From contig CANJYE010000011.1 of the NCBI GenBank assembly GCA_947479055.1, positions 1-64,000 on the forward strand: a stretch of 64,000 nt of DNA, in the 5' to 3' direction. Under the pieces are notes generated by a model. The model saw nothing but the letters and a program-made list of their open reading frames with translations, was not told the origin of the DNA and searched no databases. This DNA is from Erythrobacteraceae bacterium. GTDB taxonomy: Bacteria > Pseudomonadota > Alphaproteobacteria > Sphingomonadales > Sphingomonadaceae. A program made the position numbers and the translations under genes. This document shows positions 9,258-18,330 of the stretch, in pieces (the stretch's first letter is position 1; each line of letters opens with the position of its first letter).

Positions 9258-10969
9258 CTTTGCCCGGACACGTGCCTGCCCGCAATGTAGCCAAAGGTCA
9301 GCGCCGGGCCCAGCGTGGAGCCCGGCCCGGGATAGACCCCGCCGAACACGCTGGCCTGATCGTTGCCGACGGCATAGAGGCCCCGAATAGGTGCACCGGC
9401 GGCATCCAGCACGCGGGCGTGTTCGTCGGTGGCGAGTCCCGCGAATGTGCCGATTTCGCCCGGCACGACCTTGACCGCGAAGAACGGACCTGTCTCGATC
9501 AGGCCAAGGCAGGGATTGGGGCCAACTTCCTCGTCGCCCTGATAAAGGTCGTAAGTGCGTTCGCCGCGCTTGAAGTCCAGATCCTTGCCGGTGCGGGCGT
9601 ATCCGTTGAACTTCTGCACGGTGGCTTCCAGCCCGGCGGGATCGATCCCGGCTTTCTTCGCCAGTTCGGCGATGCTGCTGGCCTTGATGAGATAGCCGTT
9701 GCGGACATAATTGCCGCGCGGCACCGGGAACGGGCGGACAAAGCCCATACCCCATTTGTCCACCGCCGATTTGCTCGCCACCAGCCAGCAGCACGCCTCG
9801 CTGTCGCCCGCCTCGGCGCAGACCCGCATCATCGGCGGGACGAAATGGTGGTAGGATGCGCTTTCATCGACAAAGCGGTTGCCGCGCCGGTCCACCGCGA
9901 TGAAGCCGGGCTTCTGCCGGTCGACCAGATGTGGCCAGGTGTTCTCGAAGCCGGTCTTGCCGGGAAGGACCGAGACCGGCATCCACGCGCCAACATTGGC
10001 GACCTGTCCGTTGAACGCCCCGCCCGCCTTTTCAGCGGCGGCGATGCCATCGCCGGTGTTGCCGGGAGCGGCAACGGTGGCGTGATTGGCCGTGCTGCCG
10101 AGCGGCGGATAGGTTGCCTTGCGGCGCGCTTCGTCGCCGGAATAGCCGCCGGCAGCCAGGATCACGCCCTTGCGTGCGGTGACGTGGATATCGCCCTTTG
10201 GGGTCGTAACGATTGCGCCCGTCACGCGCCCGCTGGCGTCCTTGACCAGTTCCTTCATCGGCGAGGACAGCCACATCGGAATACCCAGGTCGCGCGCGGA
10301 TTTGATGAAACGCGCAATCAGCGCGCGGCCGCGCACCACCTGTTCGTCATGGCCGTAGCGGGTCACATCGTAGAAGTGGCGCAGCATGCGCTTGACCACA
10401 AAGCCCATCGACTTGATCGAGCGGCCGGCGCGCATAAATTCCTTCATTTCGACGCTGGAGCCGATGGCAAGGCCCATGAACAGCATCTGCGGCAGCTGGT
10501 TCTTCAGGATCGCGCGATCATCGCCCAGCTTGGCCAGTTCGTAATCCATCGAGCCGATGCCACGGCAATCGCCCGATTCGGGCTGTTCGGAATAATAGTC
10601 GGGATAATCCATCCCGTAGAATTTCACGTCGGTTTCCTGTTCGAGGAACGAGATCATCCGGGGGCCGTTGTCCAGGAATGCGTCGAGCCTTGTCGGGTTC
10701 ACGTAATTGCCCCCTTCCGCCACGACATAGCTGCGGGCCGAGGCGACGGCATCTTCCATCGGGCGTCCGCGCACCACTTCGGACGAATGGGGATTGCCCG
10801 GAATCCAGAGCATTCCGCCCGATGTGGCGGTGGTCCCGCCCAGCAGCGCTTCCTTTTCGATCAGCAGCACATCAAGGCCTGCCTTGCGGGCGGTAACGGC
10901 GGCGGTGAAGCCGGCCCCGCCGCTGCCGACAACAAGAACGTCGCAAGCGGTTTCGCTGGGATTGCTCAT
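9254..10969 (-). CDS. FAD-dependent 3-ketosteroid Delta1-dehydrogenase-like protein
   Basis: A 571-residue flavoprotein. Seen: GSGGAG at residues about 14-19, LLGGTTATSGGMLWIPGN near 40-57, and near the C-terminus VYPGPGSTLGPALTFGYIAG. In characterised KstD enzymes a Tyr and Gly in the same YPGPG motif are active-site residues that polarise the C3 ketone, so this is the best KstD candidate in the window. It may therefore dehydrogenate the ring of a cyclic 3-ketone, though the family also contains fumarate-reductase-like and other ketone dehydrogenases. The start at 10969 has a GGAGAGG site upstream; the frame stays open far beyond it, but that extension is antisense to the transporter gene and not protein-like. 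Confidence 0.88.
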   Translation of the reverse strand: MSNPSETACDVLVVGSGGAGFTAAVTARKAGLDVLLIEKEALLGGTTATSGGMLWIPGNPHSSEVVRGRPMEDAVASARSYVVAEGGNYVNPTRLDAFLDNGPRMISFLEQETDVKFYGMDYPDYYSEQPESGDCRGIGSMDYELAKLGDDRAILKNQLPQMLFMGLAIGSSVEMKEFMRAGRSIKSMGFVVKRMLRHFYDVTRYGHDEQVVRGRALIARFIKSARDLGIPMWLSSPMKELVKDASGRVTGAIVTTPKGDIHVTARKGVILAAGGYSGDEARRKATYPPLGSTANHATVAAPGNTGDGIAAAEKAGGAFNGQVANVGAWMPVSVLPGKTGFENTWPHLVDRQKPGFIAVDRRGNRFVDESASYHHFVPPMMRVCAEAGDSEACCWLVASKSAVDKWGMGFVRPFPVPRGNYVRNGYLIKASSIAELAKKAGIDPAGLEATVQKFNGYARTGKDLDFKRGERTYDLYQGDEEVGPNPCLGLIETGPFFAVKVVPGEIGTFAGLATDEHARVLDAAGAPIRGLYAVGNDQASVFGGVYPGPGSTLGPALTFGYIAGRHVSGQS

Positions 10970-11064
10970 GGGTGACTGCCTCTCCGGACTGTTGCGGGAG
11001 TGGCGAACGCGGTTCGCCCGCCAATCGCGCCCCGACGTGCATTTTCCTGCCGGAGGTGCTATCC

Positions 11065-11093
11065 ATGCAAAGTTGTTTATGCAAGTTTGTAAT
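11065..11093 (+). promoter_or_regulatory. Candidate operator with 14-base direct repeat
   Basis: In the 195-base divergent gap between the KstD-like gene and the MFS gene, ATGCAA recurs at 11065 and 11079, giving two tandem 14-base units (ATGCAAAGTTGTTT and ATGCAAGTTTGTAA). The second unit and the bases before it match the site at 7917-7947. Probably a binding site for a local regulator; found by eye only. Confidence 0.45.
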
Positions 11094-11164
11094 GACTGCT
11101 TCGGGCGGATCAGGGGGATGGGGATGACGAAATCAGGACACAGGTCCGGCGCGGGAGCGATCCG

Positions 11165-12304
11165 GTGAGCGTGGGCAGCTTCACCCGTTCCGCCGGGATC
11201 GCGACGCTGGTGATCGGCGTCATCAGCGGCTTCATCCCGGCGCTGCAAAGCACGCTGCTGCCGCAGCTGGTCAGCGAAGGACGGCTGACGCTGGCCGAGC
11301 TTGGCCGGGTGGCGATGGCCGAAGCGATCGGGACGCTGGTGGCGGTCAGCCTTGCCACCGCCCTGCTGCGGCCTGAACGGTTGCGGTTGCTGGTGGTCGC
11401 CTCCGCCGTGATCGGCCTGGCGCTCGACCTCGTGACGCCGCAGCTTTCCGGCAGCCAGATCATCGCGGCCCGATTCGGCCACGGGCTGTGCGCGGGCGTG
11501 CTGCTGTGGGTGTGGGTCGGTTTCCTGACCCGGATCGACAATCCGGCGCGCTGGATCGCTATCTATGTGACCGTGCAGGCAGCGGTATTGCTGGTATTGT
11601 CCTATGTCTTCGCGGTGATCCTGTTGCCCTGGGGCGGGGCGATGGGCGGCTTTGCCACGGTGGCGATACTTTACGGCCTGATGGGAGTGCTGGCCTTGCT
11701 GATCGCGGATTCCTACCCGCCGCTCGGTGACGCCAGCGAATCGGTCATGCCCGGGCTGGCGGGTTTCGTCGGGTTGACGGCGGTGTTCTGCCAACTGGCC
11801 GCGATCCTGGCGCTGTGGGTCTATGTAAAGCCGTTCGGGCTGCAGATCGGAGTCGGTGAACAGGAGGCCGGTGTCGCGATGTCGATTGCGCTGGGATCGC
11901 AAATCCTGGCCGGACTGTGCGCGGCGGCTTTCGCCGGAAAGATCAGGCCGGTGCATGCGCTGGTCGGCACTTCCGTGGCGAGTATCGCGGCGATTGCCGT
12001 GCTCGGCTCGGCCAGTTCGACCATGGCCTATACTGTCGGCGCGGTCGGTTTTGCCTTCCTGTGGATGTTCGTGCCGCCGTTCCACATGCCCTACCTGATC
12101 GAGATCGATCCTTCGCGCCGGGCCGCGCTGCACATGTCGACCGCACAGCTGGCCGGGGTGGCGGCAGGCCCGGCGCTGGCTTCGCTGATGGTCAGCCAGC
12201 ACGATGTGCGCGGTGCCCTGCTGCTCGCGGCGCTGCTCTATGGGCTGGGCGGCCTGATCGTGGCGGTGACCGCCGCGCATGGCCGGATGAAGGGCGCAGC
12301 TTGA
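11165..12304 (+). CDS. MFS transporter
   Basis: A 379-residue integral membrane protein with about 11-12 hydrophobic segments, e.g. LVIGVISGFIPALQ near the N-terminus, VLLVLSYVFAVILLPWGGAMGG and AAIAVLGSASSTMAYTVGAV. It fits the major facilitator superfamily but has a weak loop 2-3 motif, so no substrate class can be assigned. The start is a GTG at 11165; no upstream in-frame ATG was found. It is divergent from the KstD-like gene across a gap with a candidate operator and followed by a TetR gene after 46 bases. Likely role: uptake or efflux of the catabolised compound or an intermediate. Confidence 0.82.
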   Translation: MSVGSFTRSAGIATLVIGVISGFIPALQSTLLPQLVSEGRLTLAELGRVAMAEAIGTLVAVSLATALLRPERLRLLVVASAVIGLALDLVTPQLSGSQIIAARFGHGLCAGVLLWVWVGFLTRIDNPARWIAIYVTVQAAVLLVLSYVFAVILLPWGGAMGGFATVAILYGLMGVLALLIADSYPPLGDASESVMPGLAGFVGLTAVFCQLAAILALWVYVKPFGLQIGVGEQEAGVAMSIALGSQILAGLCAAAFAGKIRPVHALVGTSVASIAAIAVLGSASSTMAYTVGAVGFAFLWMFVPPFHMPYLIEIDPSRRAALHMSTAQLAGVAAGPALASLMVSQHDVRGALLLAALLYGLGGLIVAVTAAHGRMKGAA

Positions 12305-12350
12305 ATGACCTGGCGTGGAATGCCACAATAGGCGCGGAGACCCAATTCCA

Positions 12351-12953
12351 GTGGCCAGACCAAGATCCTTCGACGAAAACGATGCGGTGGAAACCGCGTT
12401 GCAGGTGTTCATCGCCAAGGGCTATGAAGGCGCGTCAATTGCCGAACTGACTGCTGCGATGGGGATCAACCCCGCCAGCCTCTATGCCGCCTTCGGCGAC
12501 AAGCGCGGCCTGTTCGAGCGGGCGATGGATGCCTATGCCCGCCACCGCGCGCCGATCGTGGAAGCTGCGCTGTCTGCCAGTCGGATCGAGGATGTGGTCG
12601 GCGGGCTGATGCATGCCTATGCCGATGCGCTGACCGACGCGAAATTCGCGCCCGGCTGCCTCTATGTGCAGGGCGCGCTGTCCTGTTCGCAAACCAGCGA
12701 GCCGGTCAAGCAGGTGCTGGCCGCGCGCCGTCTCGCGATCGAACCGGAACTGGAACAGCGCTTCCGGCAGGCGATGGTGGCAGGCGAGCTGCGCCCGGAT
12801 GCCGATTGCCGGGAACTGGCGCGCTATGTCGCCACGCTGTTGCAGGGCATGGCCGTGCAGGCTTCGGGCGGCACTGCACGAGCGGACCTTCATGCCATGG
12901 CCGATGTGATCGCCAGCCAGTTCCGCGGTTCGCTGGCCTTTCAGGCGGCCTGA
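12351..12953 (+). CDS. TetR/AcrR-family transcriptional regulator
   Basis: A 200-residue repressor-type regulator. The N-terminal helix-turn-helix is plain: ALQVFIAKGYEGASIAELTA followed by MGINPASLYAAFGDKRGLFERAM (about residues 15-57). The rest is an all-helical ligand-binding domain with a conserved-looking CLYVQGALSCS segment. The start is taken as the GTG at 12351 (protein start ARPRSFDE), with GGAG about 11 bases upstream; an ATG at 12315 is possible but gives an atypical leader. It follows the MFS gene and probably controls it and the divergent KstD-like gene; the repeated sites at 7917 and 11065 are candidate targets. Confidence 0.9.
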   Translation: MARPRSFDENDAVETALQVFIAKGYEGASIAELTAAMGINPASLYAAFGDKRGLFERAMDAYARHRAPIVEAALSASRIEDVVGGLMHAYADALTDAKFAPGCLYVQGALSCSQTSEPVKQVLAARRLAIEPELEQRFRQAMVAGELRPDADCRELARYVATLLQGMAVQASGGTARADLHAMADVIASQFRGSLAFQAA

Positions 12954-13061
12954 TCCGCGCGCACGCAATTTTCTGGAGCGATCGTTACAAAATTCGATTG
13001 ACGCATTGCCCCCCGTCCAATTACTGAGCGATCCACCAACGCAGCAGGAGTTTTTGGGACA

Positions 13062-13802
13062 ATGGCCGGCCGGATGGATGGCAAGGTGGTAATCGTCACC
13101 GGCGGCACCCGCGGCATGGGCGAAGCCGAAGTGCGCGGGCTGGTGGCCGAAGGGGCCAGGGTCGTGTTCGGCGGGCGCGACGAGGGTGCGGGCAACCGGA
13201 TCGCGGCTGAACTTGGCGGCCATGCCGCCTATGTCCGGCAGGATGTCTCCAGCGAGGATGACTGGAAGCGGGTGGTGGCGATCACGCTGGACCGGTTTGG
13301 CGCCATCCACGGTCTCGTCAACAATGCCGGTGCACAGGCTGCTTCGCCGATCGCCAAGATCAAGCAGGAAGACATCGACTATCTTTACCGTGTGAACCAG
13401 CTCGGCCCGATCCTTGGCATCAAGCATGTCGTCGGGCCGATGCGCGAGGCGGGCTGCGGCTCCATCGTCAATATCGGCTCGCCCGCCGGGGTGAAGGGCC
13501 TGCCAATGCTGACCGCCTATGCCGCCAGCAAGGCTGCGTTGTCCGGCGTCACCCGCACCGTCGCGGTCGAACTCGCACCCCATGGGATCCGCGTCAATCT
13601 TGTCGTGCCCGGCTTCTTCGATACCGACCTGTTGAGCGAAAACACCGGCGGCAAGAGCGCGGAACTGGCCGAACGCTATGTGCCGATGCGCCGCATTGCC
13701 CAGCCGCAGGAGATGGTCGGCACCATCCTCTACCTCTTGTCCGATGACAGTCTCTATACCAGCGGCACCGAAATCCGGGTCGATGGCGCCTACACCATCT
13801 GA
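13062..13802 (+). CDS. SDR-family oxidoreductase (hydroxysteroid dehydrogenase-like)
   Basis: A 246-residue classical short-chain dehydrogenase. Seen: the cofactor motif TGGTRGMG (about residues 14-21), NNAG near 88, catalytic Ser in IVNIGSPAG, and the YAASK catalytic Tyr/Lys pair near 152-156. The C-terminal GTEIRVDGAYT is typical. Known relatives include 3alpha/20beta-hydroxysteroid dehydrogenases and many ketoreductases, so the substrate is open. An AGGAG site lies about 11 bases before the ATG. A possible promoter (TTGACG at 12998) lies upstream. The NTF2-like gene at 13834 follows after 31 bases and is probably co-transcribed. Confidence 0.93.
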   Translation: MAGRMDGKVVIVTGGTRGMGEAEVRGLVAEGARVVFGGRDEGAGNRIAAELGGHAAYVRQDVSSEDDWKRVVAITLDRFGAIHGLVNNAGAQAASPIAKIKQEDIDYLYRVNQLGPILGIKHVVGPMREAGCGSIVNIGSPAGVKGLPMLTAYAASKAALSGVTRTVAVELAPHGIRVNLVVPGFFDTDLLSENTGGKSAELAERYVPMRRIAQPQEMVGTILYLLSDDSLYTSGTEIRVDGAYTI

Positions 13803-13833
13803 AACCAGTCCAGATAACAAAGGGAGAATACCG

Positions 13834-14349
13834 ATGTCTGCCAATCCCGATCCGAAGCAGGTTGTACTCGACATGTTTGCCTGCATGGACAGCGAGGGAA
13901 CCCGCGTGGCCTTCCCGCGCTATTTGCACCCCGATGTCATCAAGTACGATACCGGCATGGGCAGCAATGTCGGACTCGACATGGTGATGACCGGCCTTGA
14001 AGCCTATCTTGAAGTGTTCGACCGGCCCAATGTCCATGCCGACATCAAGAATATCGCAGCGTCCGGCAATGTCGTTTTTGCAGAACGGGTGGAAACCAAT
14101 TTCAATCCCGAGACGGGCGACAAGTTCGTGGGTGAACTGGCCTCGGTGATGGTGGTTGAAGGCGACAAGATCATCCGCTGGTCGGATTATTACGATTCGT
14201 CCGAATACCGCTATGGCCGCGCCATGCCGCGCGTGCCCTCGATCCGTAAGCTGATGAAGATGTTCGGCGAACTGCACAAGACGGGCATCACCATGCGCAC
14301 CCGCCTGTGGGATTATGCCGAGGCACGCTACTTCGGCAAGTCGCAGTAA
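13834..14349 (+). CDS. SnoaL/NTF2-like protein
   Basis: A 171-residue protein of the NTF2-like cone fold, the fold of SnoaL cyclases, limonene-epoxide hydrolase and Delta5-3-ketosteroid isomerase. The family pattern is visible: a helical start (VVLDMFACMDSEG), YLHPDVIKYDTGMG, and the VVEGDKIIRWSDYYDSSEY strand block. The start at 13834 has GGGAG just upstream. It sits between an SDR and a Kst4D-like flavoprotein; a role as isomerase or epoxide hydrolase acting on the same cyclic substrate is inference. No catalytic residues can be assigned with confidence. Confidence 0.82.
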   Translation: MSANPDPKQVVLDMFACMDSEGTRVAFPRYLHPDVIKYDTGMGSNVGLDMVMTGLEAYLEVFDRPNVHADIKNIAASGNVVFAERVETNFNPETGDKFVGELASVMVVEGDKIIRWSDYYDSSEYRYGRAMPRVPSIRKLMKMFGELHKTGITMRTRLWDYAEARYFGKSQ

Positions 14350-14431
14350 GGCCGGTCCGCTGCCGGGCGGGGCAATGGACTTGCCGCGCAAATGGCCATA
14401 GTCTCCGCTTGGGACAAAAGGGGAGACGGCC

Positions 14432-16093
14432 ATGGCAGGAACAGACGGCATGCTGGCCGAACCGCCGCTGATGGTGGACGATCCCGATGCGCAGGCATGG
14501 GACGATGTGGCCGATGTTGTGGTGGTCGGCTTCGGCGGAGCGGGGGCTGCCGCCGCGTTGCAGGCGCGCGAAAGCGGGGCGGACGTTCTCGCCATAGACC
14601 GGTTCGAAGGGGGCGGGGCCACCGCCTACAGCGGCGGGATCATCTATTCGGGCGGCAACACTGCGATCCAGCGCGACGCCGGGGTGACCGACGATGTCGA
14701 GGAGATGGTCCGTTATCTCGGGCTCGAAGTCGGCAACACCGTCTCATCCGCCACGGTGCGGCGCTATTGCGAAGAAAGCGGCGAGACGATCGAATGGCTG
14801 ATCGGCCATGGCGTGCCTTACGAAGGCTCGCTGTTTTCCGACAAGACCGCCTATCCGCCCGATGGCTATCACCTCTATTATTCCGGCAATGAACAGGTGG
14901 CGGGCTTCAAGGAACACGCAAAGCCCGCCGCGCGCGGCCATCGCCCGGTCGGCGCGGGGATGACTGGCCACGTCATGTTCGAGGCGCTGCGCCAGGCCGC
15001 CGGGGCGCAGGGCGTGCGCTTGCTGAACCATGCCCCTGTCACGCAACTGGTGACCGACGCCAGCGGCACGGTGATCGGCGTGGTGGTCAATGCATTGGAC
15101 GAAGGCGGGGCGCAGCGGCATCAGGCGCAATACAAGCGGGTTGTGCCGATGCTGCCGTTCAAGAACGGCACGATCGAGGATGCCCGCCGCAAATCCGCCG
15201 AAATCGAGCGGGCGAGCGGCCAGCGGCGGATGATCCGGGCGCGGGCGGGGGTGGTTCTTTCCACCGGCGGCTTCGTCAACAATCTCGACATGATGAAGCG
15301 CCACACCCCGTTGCTGGCGAAAAACTACCGGTCGAGCCTGCGGCTGGGCTCGCTTGGCTGCGATGGCAGCGGCATTCAGCTGGGCCAGTCGGCCGGGGGC
15401 GACGTGGCGCGGCTCGATCACATGCTGATCGCCCGCAACCTTGCCCCGCCGATGGCGCTGCTGAGCGGCATCCTCGTCAACAGCCAGGGGGAGCGATTCA
15501 TCAACGAAGGGACCTATTCGGGTTTCATGGGCCAGGCCATCACCGAGCAGCCCGATGTCACCGCCTGGCTGGTGGTGGATGGCGCGATCCTGCGCGAGGC
15601 GTTGAAGCAGATCGTCACCGGCGGCTGGACGCTGTTCATGTTCAGCGGGCCGCAATTGCTCAACATCCTGGCCGGCGGGACCAGGCGCGGGCGCACGCTG
15701 GAAAAGCTGGCGGGCAAATGCGGGATCGATCCCGAAGGATTGCGCGCGACCATCGAAGGCTACAACCGGGCCTGCGCTGCAGGCCGCGATCCGCTCGGCA
15801 AGTCGAAGGATTATCTGCGCCCGATCGAACGGCCTTCGTTCTACGCGATCAACCAGTCGATCTGGGCGCGGATGGGGTTCACCATGCTGTTCTCGCTCGG
15901 CGGGCTGAAAGTGGAGGAGGAAACGGGCGAAGTGCTGGACACCAGCGGCCAGCCGATCCGCCAGCTCTACGCCGCTGGCCGTGCGGCGCTGGGGCTGTGC
16001 TCCAATTCCTACATCTCGGGCCTGTCGATCGGTGACGCGGTATTTTCCGGTCGCCGCGCGGCGCGCCATATTACCGGTCGGCTCAACCCTTAG
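14432..16093 (+). CDS. FAD-dependent ring dehydrogenase, 3-ketosteroid Delta4-(5alpha)-dehydrogenase-like
   Basis: A 553-residue flavoprotein, paralogue of 22300-23958 (similar along the whole length). Seen: VVVGFGGAGAAAALQARESG (about residues 28-47), FEGGGATAYSGG, and near the C-terminus LCSNSYISGLSIGDAVFSG. In characterised Kst4D of Rhodococcus jostii a Tyr and Ser in a Y-x-S-G-L-S motif act in catalysis, and this protein keeps that pattern. Dehydrogenation of a saturated cyclic ketone is therefore proposed. Other members of this succinate-dehydrogenase-like group act on different ketones. The start has AGGGGAGA upstream. Its stop overlaps the stop of the convergent P450 gene by four bases. 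Confidence 0.85.
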   Translation: MAGTDGMLAEPPLMVDDPDAQAWDDVADVVVVGFGGAGAAAALQARESGADVLAIDRFEGGGATAYSGGIIYSGGNTAIQRDAGVTDDVEEMVRYLGLEVGNTVSSATVRRYCEESGETIEWLIGHGVPYEGSLFSDKTAYPPDGYHLYYSGNEQVAGFKEHAKPAARGHRPVGAGMTGHVMFEALRQAAGAQGVRLLNHAPVTQLVTDASGTVIGVVVNALDEGGAQRHQAQYKRVVPMLPFKNGTIEDARRKSAEIERASGQRRMIRARAGVVLSTGGFVNNLDMMKRHTPLLAKNYRSSLRLGSLGCDGSGIQLGQSAGGDVARLDHMLIARNLAPPMALLSGILVNSQGERFINEGTYSGFMGQAITEQPDVTAWLVVDGAILREALKQIVTGGWTLFMFSGPQLLNILAGGTRRGRTLEKLAGKCGIDPEGLRATIEGYNRACAAGRDPLGKSKDYLRPIERPSFYAINQSIWARMGFTMLFSLGGLKVEEETGEVLDTSGQPIRQLYAAGRAALGLCSNSYISGLSIGDAVFSGRRAARHITGRLNP

Positions 16094-17280
16094 GCCTGCC
16101 GGATCATCAGCTTCTGCGGTCCCCTCAGCGGGAAGGAAATGCCGTAATCGACCTCACCGAGCGCATAGTGCCGGGTCAGGTCGAACAGCGTGTTGAAATA
16201 GCCCTTGCCTTCCAGCCGGGCGAGCTCCTTGCCCATGCAGGTGTGGAAGCTATGGCCGAAGCCGACATGCCCTTCGGTATCGCGGCGGATGTCATAGGCA
16301 TCGGGATTGTCCCAGCGGTCGGGATCGCGATTGGCCGCGCCATAGATCATGATCACCTGATCGCCATTGGGGATGGGCACGCCGCCCACAAGCGCATCGT
16401 CGGTCTGCGCCCGGCGGAAGGCGAAGTGGGTGACATGGTCATAACGCAGCGCCTCTTCCAGCGCGCCGGGCAGCAGGCTGCGGTCGGCCCGGACCTCGCG
16501 CTGGATCGCGGGATGGCGCCCCAGCAGGACCATCGTGTGGCCGAACCAGTTGGCAGTGGTCTCGTTGCCCGCCACCAGCAGCAGGCGGCAATTGTCGACC
16601 ATGCCTTCCTCGCCGATCTGGTCCTCTATGCCCGACGCCACCATCCGCCCGATCAGGTCGTCCTGCGGGTGGCGCCTGCGCCTGGCGATCTCTTCGCGCA
16701 GCAGATTGGCGACTTCGGTCTGGGCCTTGACCCGCCGCACTTCCACCGGATGTTCGGGCGGCAAGGCGTATCCGGTCATGTGGGTGATATCGTCGCTCCA
16801 CCCGGCAAAGCTGGCGTAATGTTCTTCCGGCACGCCCAGCAGGATGGCGGTGATTTCCACCGGCAGGGCGCGGTTGACCGGGGCCATGTCCACTTCCTCG
16901 CCCGCTGCCAGCCGTTCGGCCGCCGGGGCGATCAGGCGCTGGCTGGTGGCGGCGATCTGCGGCACCAGCCGTTCCAGCGCCTGCTTGAGGAAAGCCGCGT
17001 TCCACACGCTGCGGATCGCGCGGTGCAGCTTTCCGTCCTGCGCAAGTAGCGAATAGCGCCCGAAATTGTGCGAGACGATGCCGCCCTTCATGGTGAAGTT
17101 CTTCTCGTCGCGGCAGATCGCGACGATATCGTCATAATGAGGCACGATCCACGACTGGTAGGTGTCATGCCAGATCGCCCGGCCGGAATTGCGGATGGAG
17201 GCCAGCAGCGGATGGGGGTCCGCGTTGACTTGCGGCGTGTAGAAATCCCATCCGGCCGAAGCGGTTGCCGCCTGAGTCAT
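16090..17280 (-). CDS. Cytochrome P450
   Basis: A 396-residue soluble bacterial P450. Seen: the oxygen-activation motif of helix I, LLLVAGNETTANWF (about residues 233-246); the ExxR of helix K (EALRYDH); and the haem-binding FGHSFHTCMG with the Cys ligand near residue 350. It needs a ferredoxin and reductase, neither of which is in the window. It is divergent from the XRE-MFS pair and convergent with the Kst4D-like gene. Expected role: hydroxylation of the lipophilic substrate, a usual entry step for terpenoid or steroid degradation. Confidence 0.95.
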   Translation of the reverse strand: MTQAATASAGWDFYTPQVNADPHPLLASIRNSGRAIWHDTYQSWIVPHYDDIVAICRDEKNFTMKGGIVSHNFGRYSLLAQDGKLHRAIRSVWNAAFLKQALERLVPQIAATSQRLIAPAAERLAAGEEVDMAPVNRALPVEITAILLGVPEEHYASFAGWSDDITHMTGYALPPEHPVEVRRVKAQTEVANLLREEIARRRRHPQDDLIGRMVASGIEDQIGEEGMVDNCRLLLVAGNETTANWFGHTMVLLGRHPAIQREVRADRSLLPGALEEALRYDHVTHFAFRRAQTDDALVGGVPIPNGDQVIMIYGAANRDPDRWDNPDAYDIRRDTEGHVGFGHSFHTCMGKELARLEGKGYFNTLFDLTRHYALGEVDYGISFPLRGPQKLMIRQA

Positions 17281-17457
17281 GGTCCGTGTCTCTCCCTTGA
17301 ACGTGCAGCATCCTCCAATCGCTCCGATGGTTCAAGCCGCGCGACTTGTCTGGCCTTGATCGATTGGGACCCGGCTTGAGGCGCGGGTGACATTCCCCTA
17401 GACCCTATGTGGGAGAGTTGGGGCACCGTTCGGGCGCGCCGCTGGCGAAACGGGCTG

Positions 17458-18330
17458 ATGACGGCAACACGACACATTCTGCGGCAGAAGGAGCTGGGCC
17501 AGTTCCTGCGTTCCCGGCGCGAGCGGATGGTTGCGTCGCAGGAACTGATCGCCCGCCATCCGCGCCGTCGCACCCCCGGCCTGCGGCGCGAGGAAGTGGC
17601 CGAGGAAGCGGGTGTCGGGGTCAGCTGGTACACCTGGCTGGAACAGGGCCGCGACATCAAGGTTTCCGCCACCGTGCTGCGCCGGATCGCGCGCGCGCTG
17701 CGGCTTGATCGTGAGGAGACCGGCCATGTCCTGCGGCTGGCGGGCTTCGGCGTGCCGGAAGAGCCGCCACCGGTTGCCAGCACGGTCCGCCCCACGCTCC
17801 AGCGGGTGCTCGATGCGATGGATTACATCCCCGCCTATGTCCACAATGCCCGCTGGGACCGGATCGCCTGGAACGATGCCGCGCTGGCGCTGATGGGCGA
17901 TTTCGCCAGCGATCCGCCCGAACAGCGCAACACCGTCTGGCGCACCTTTGCCGATCCCGCCGTACGGGCCTATTCCGAAGACTGGGAACAGGTCGCGCGG
18001 ATCGTGATCGCGGAATTCAACGCCAGCGTCAGCCAGCAGTTCGACGATCCCTGGCTGATGGAATTCGTTGACCGGATTTCAGACCATTCATCTGAATTCC
18101 GGCGCTGGTGGGCGACGCGCGAGATCATCGCCCGGCAGGAAGGGGAAACGCGCATTCTCCACCGCACTGCGGGGCGGCTGCATCTTGAACGCTCGGTTTT
18201 TCAGGTGCCCTATGACGCCAGCCTCAGCCTGGTGATGTTCACGCCGCTGGCGGTGGACCGCACGCCGGAACGGCTGCGTGAACTGGTCGATGGTTACCGC
18301 GCGAGGCGTGGGCAAAGGGAGGACAGATGA
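17458..18330 (+). CDS. XRE-family regulator with MmyB-like ligand-binding domain
   Basis: A 290-residue regulator. The N-terminal helix-turn-helix is seen in RTPGLRREEVAEEAGVGVSW and the following YTWLEQGRDIKVS; the C-terminal part (DYIPAYVHNARWDRIAWNDAA and onward) fits the MmyB-like ligand-binding domain found in sphingomonad and actinobacterial regulators. The start at 17458 matches the family; another in-frame ATG at 17407 would add 17 residues and has no ribosome site. The MFS gene overlaps its stop by four bases, so it probably regulates that transporter and perhaps the divergent P450 across 17281-17457. Confidence 0.85.
   Translation: MTATRHILRQKELGQFLRSRRERMVASQELIARHPRRRTPGLRREEVAEEAGVGVSWYTWLEQGRDIKVSATVLRRIARALRLDREETGHVLRLAGFGVPEEPPPVASTVRPTLQRVLDAMDYIPAYVHNARWDRIAWNDAALALMGDFASDPPEQRNTVWRTFADPAVRAYSEDWEQVARIVIAEFNASVSQQFDDPWLMEFVDRISDHSSEFRRWWATREIIARQEGETRILHRTAGRLHLERSVFQVPYDASLSLVMFTPLAVDRTPERLRELVDGYRARRGQREDR

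Noticed and set aside
10970-12418. Minus-strand frame open far upstream of the KstD-like gene, giving a 1054-residue reading
   Set aside because: The extra part is antisense to the MFS and TetR genes, rich in His, Gln and Arg as typical of shadow frames in GC-rich DNA, and has no family motif; the real start at 10969 has a ribosome site.
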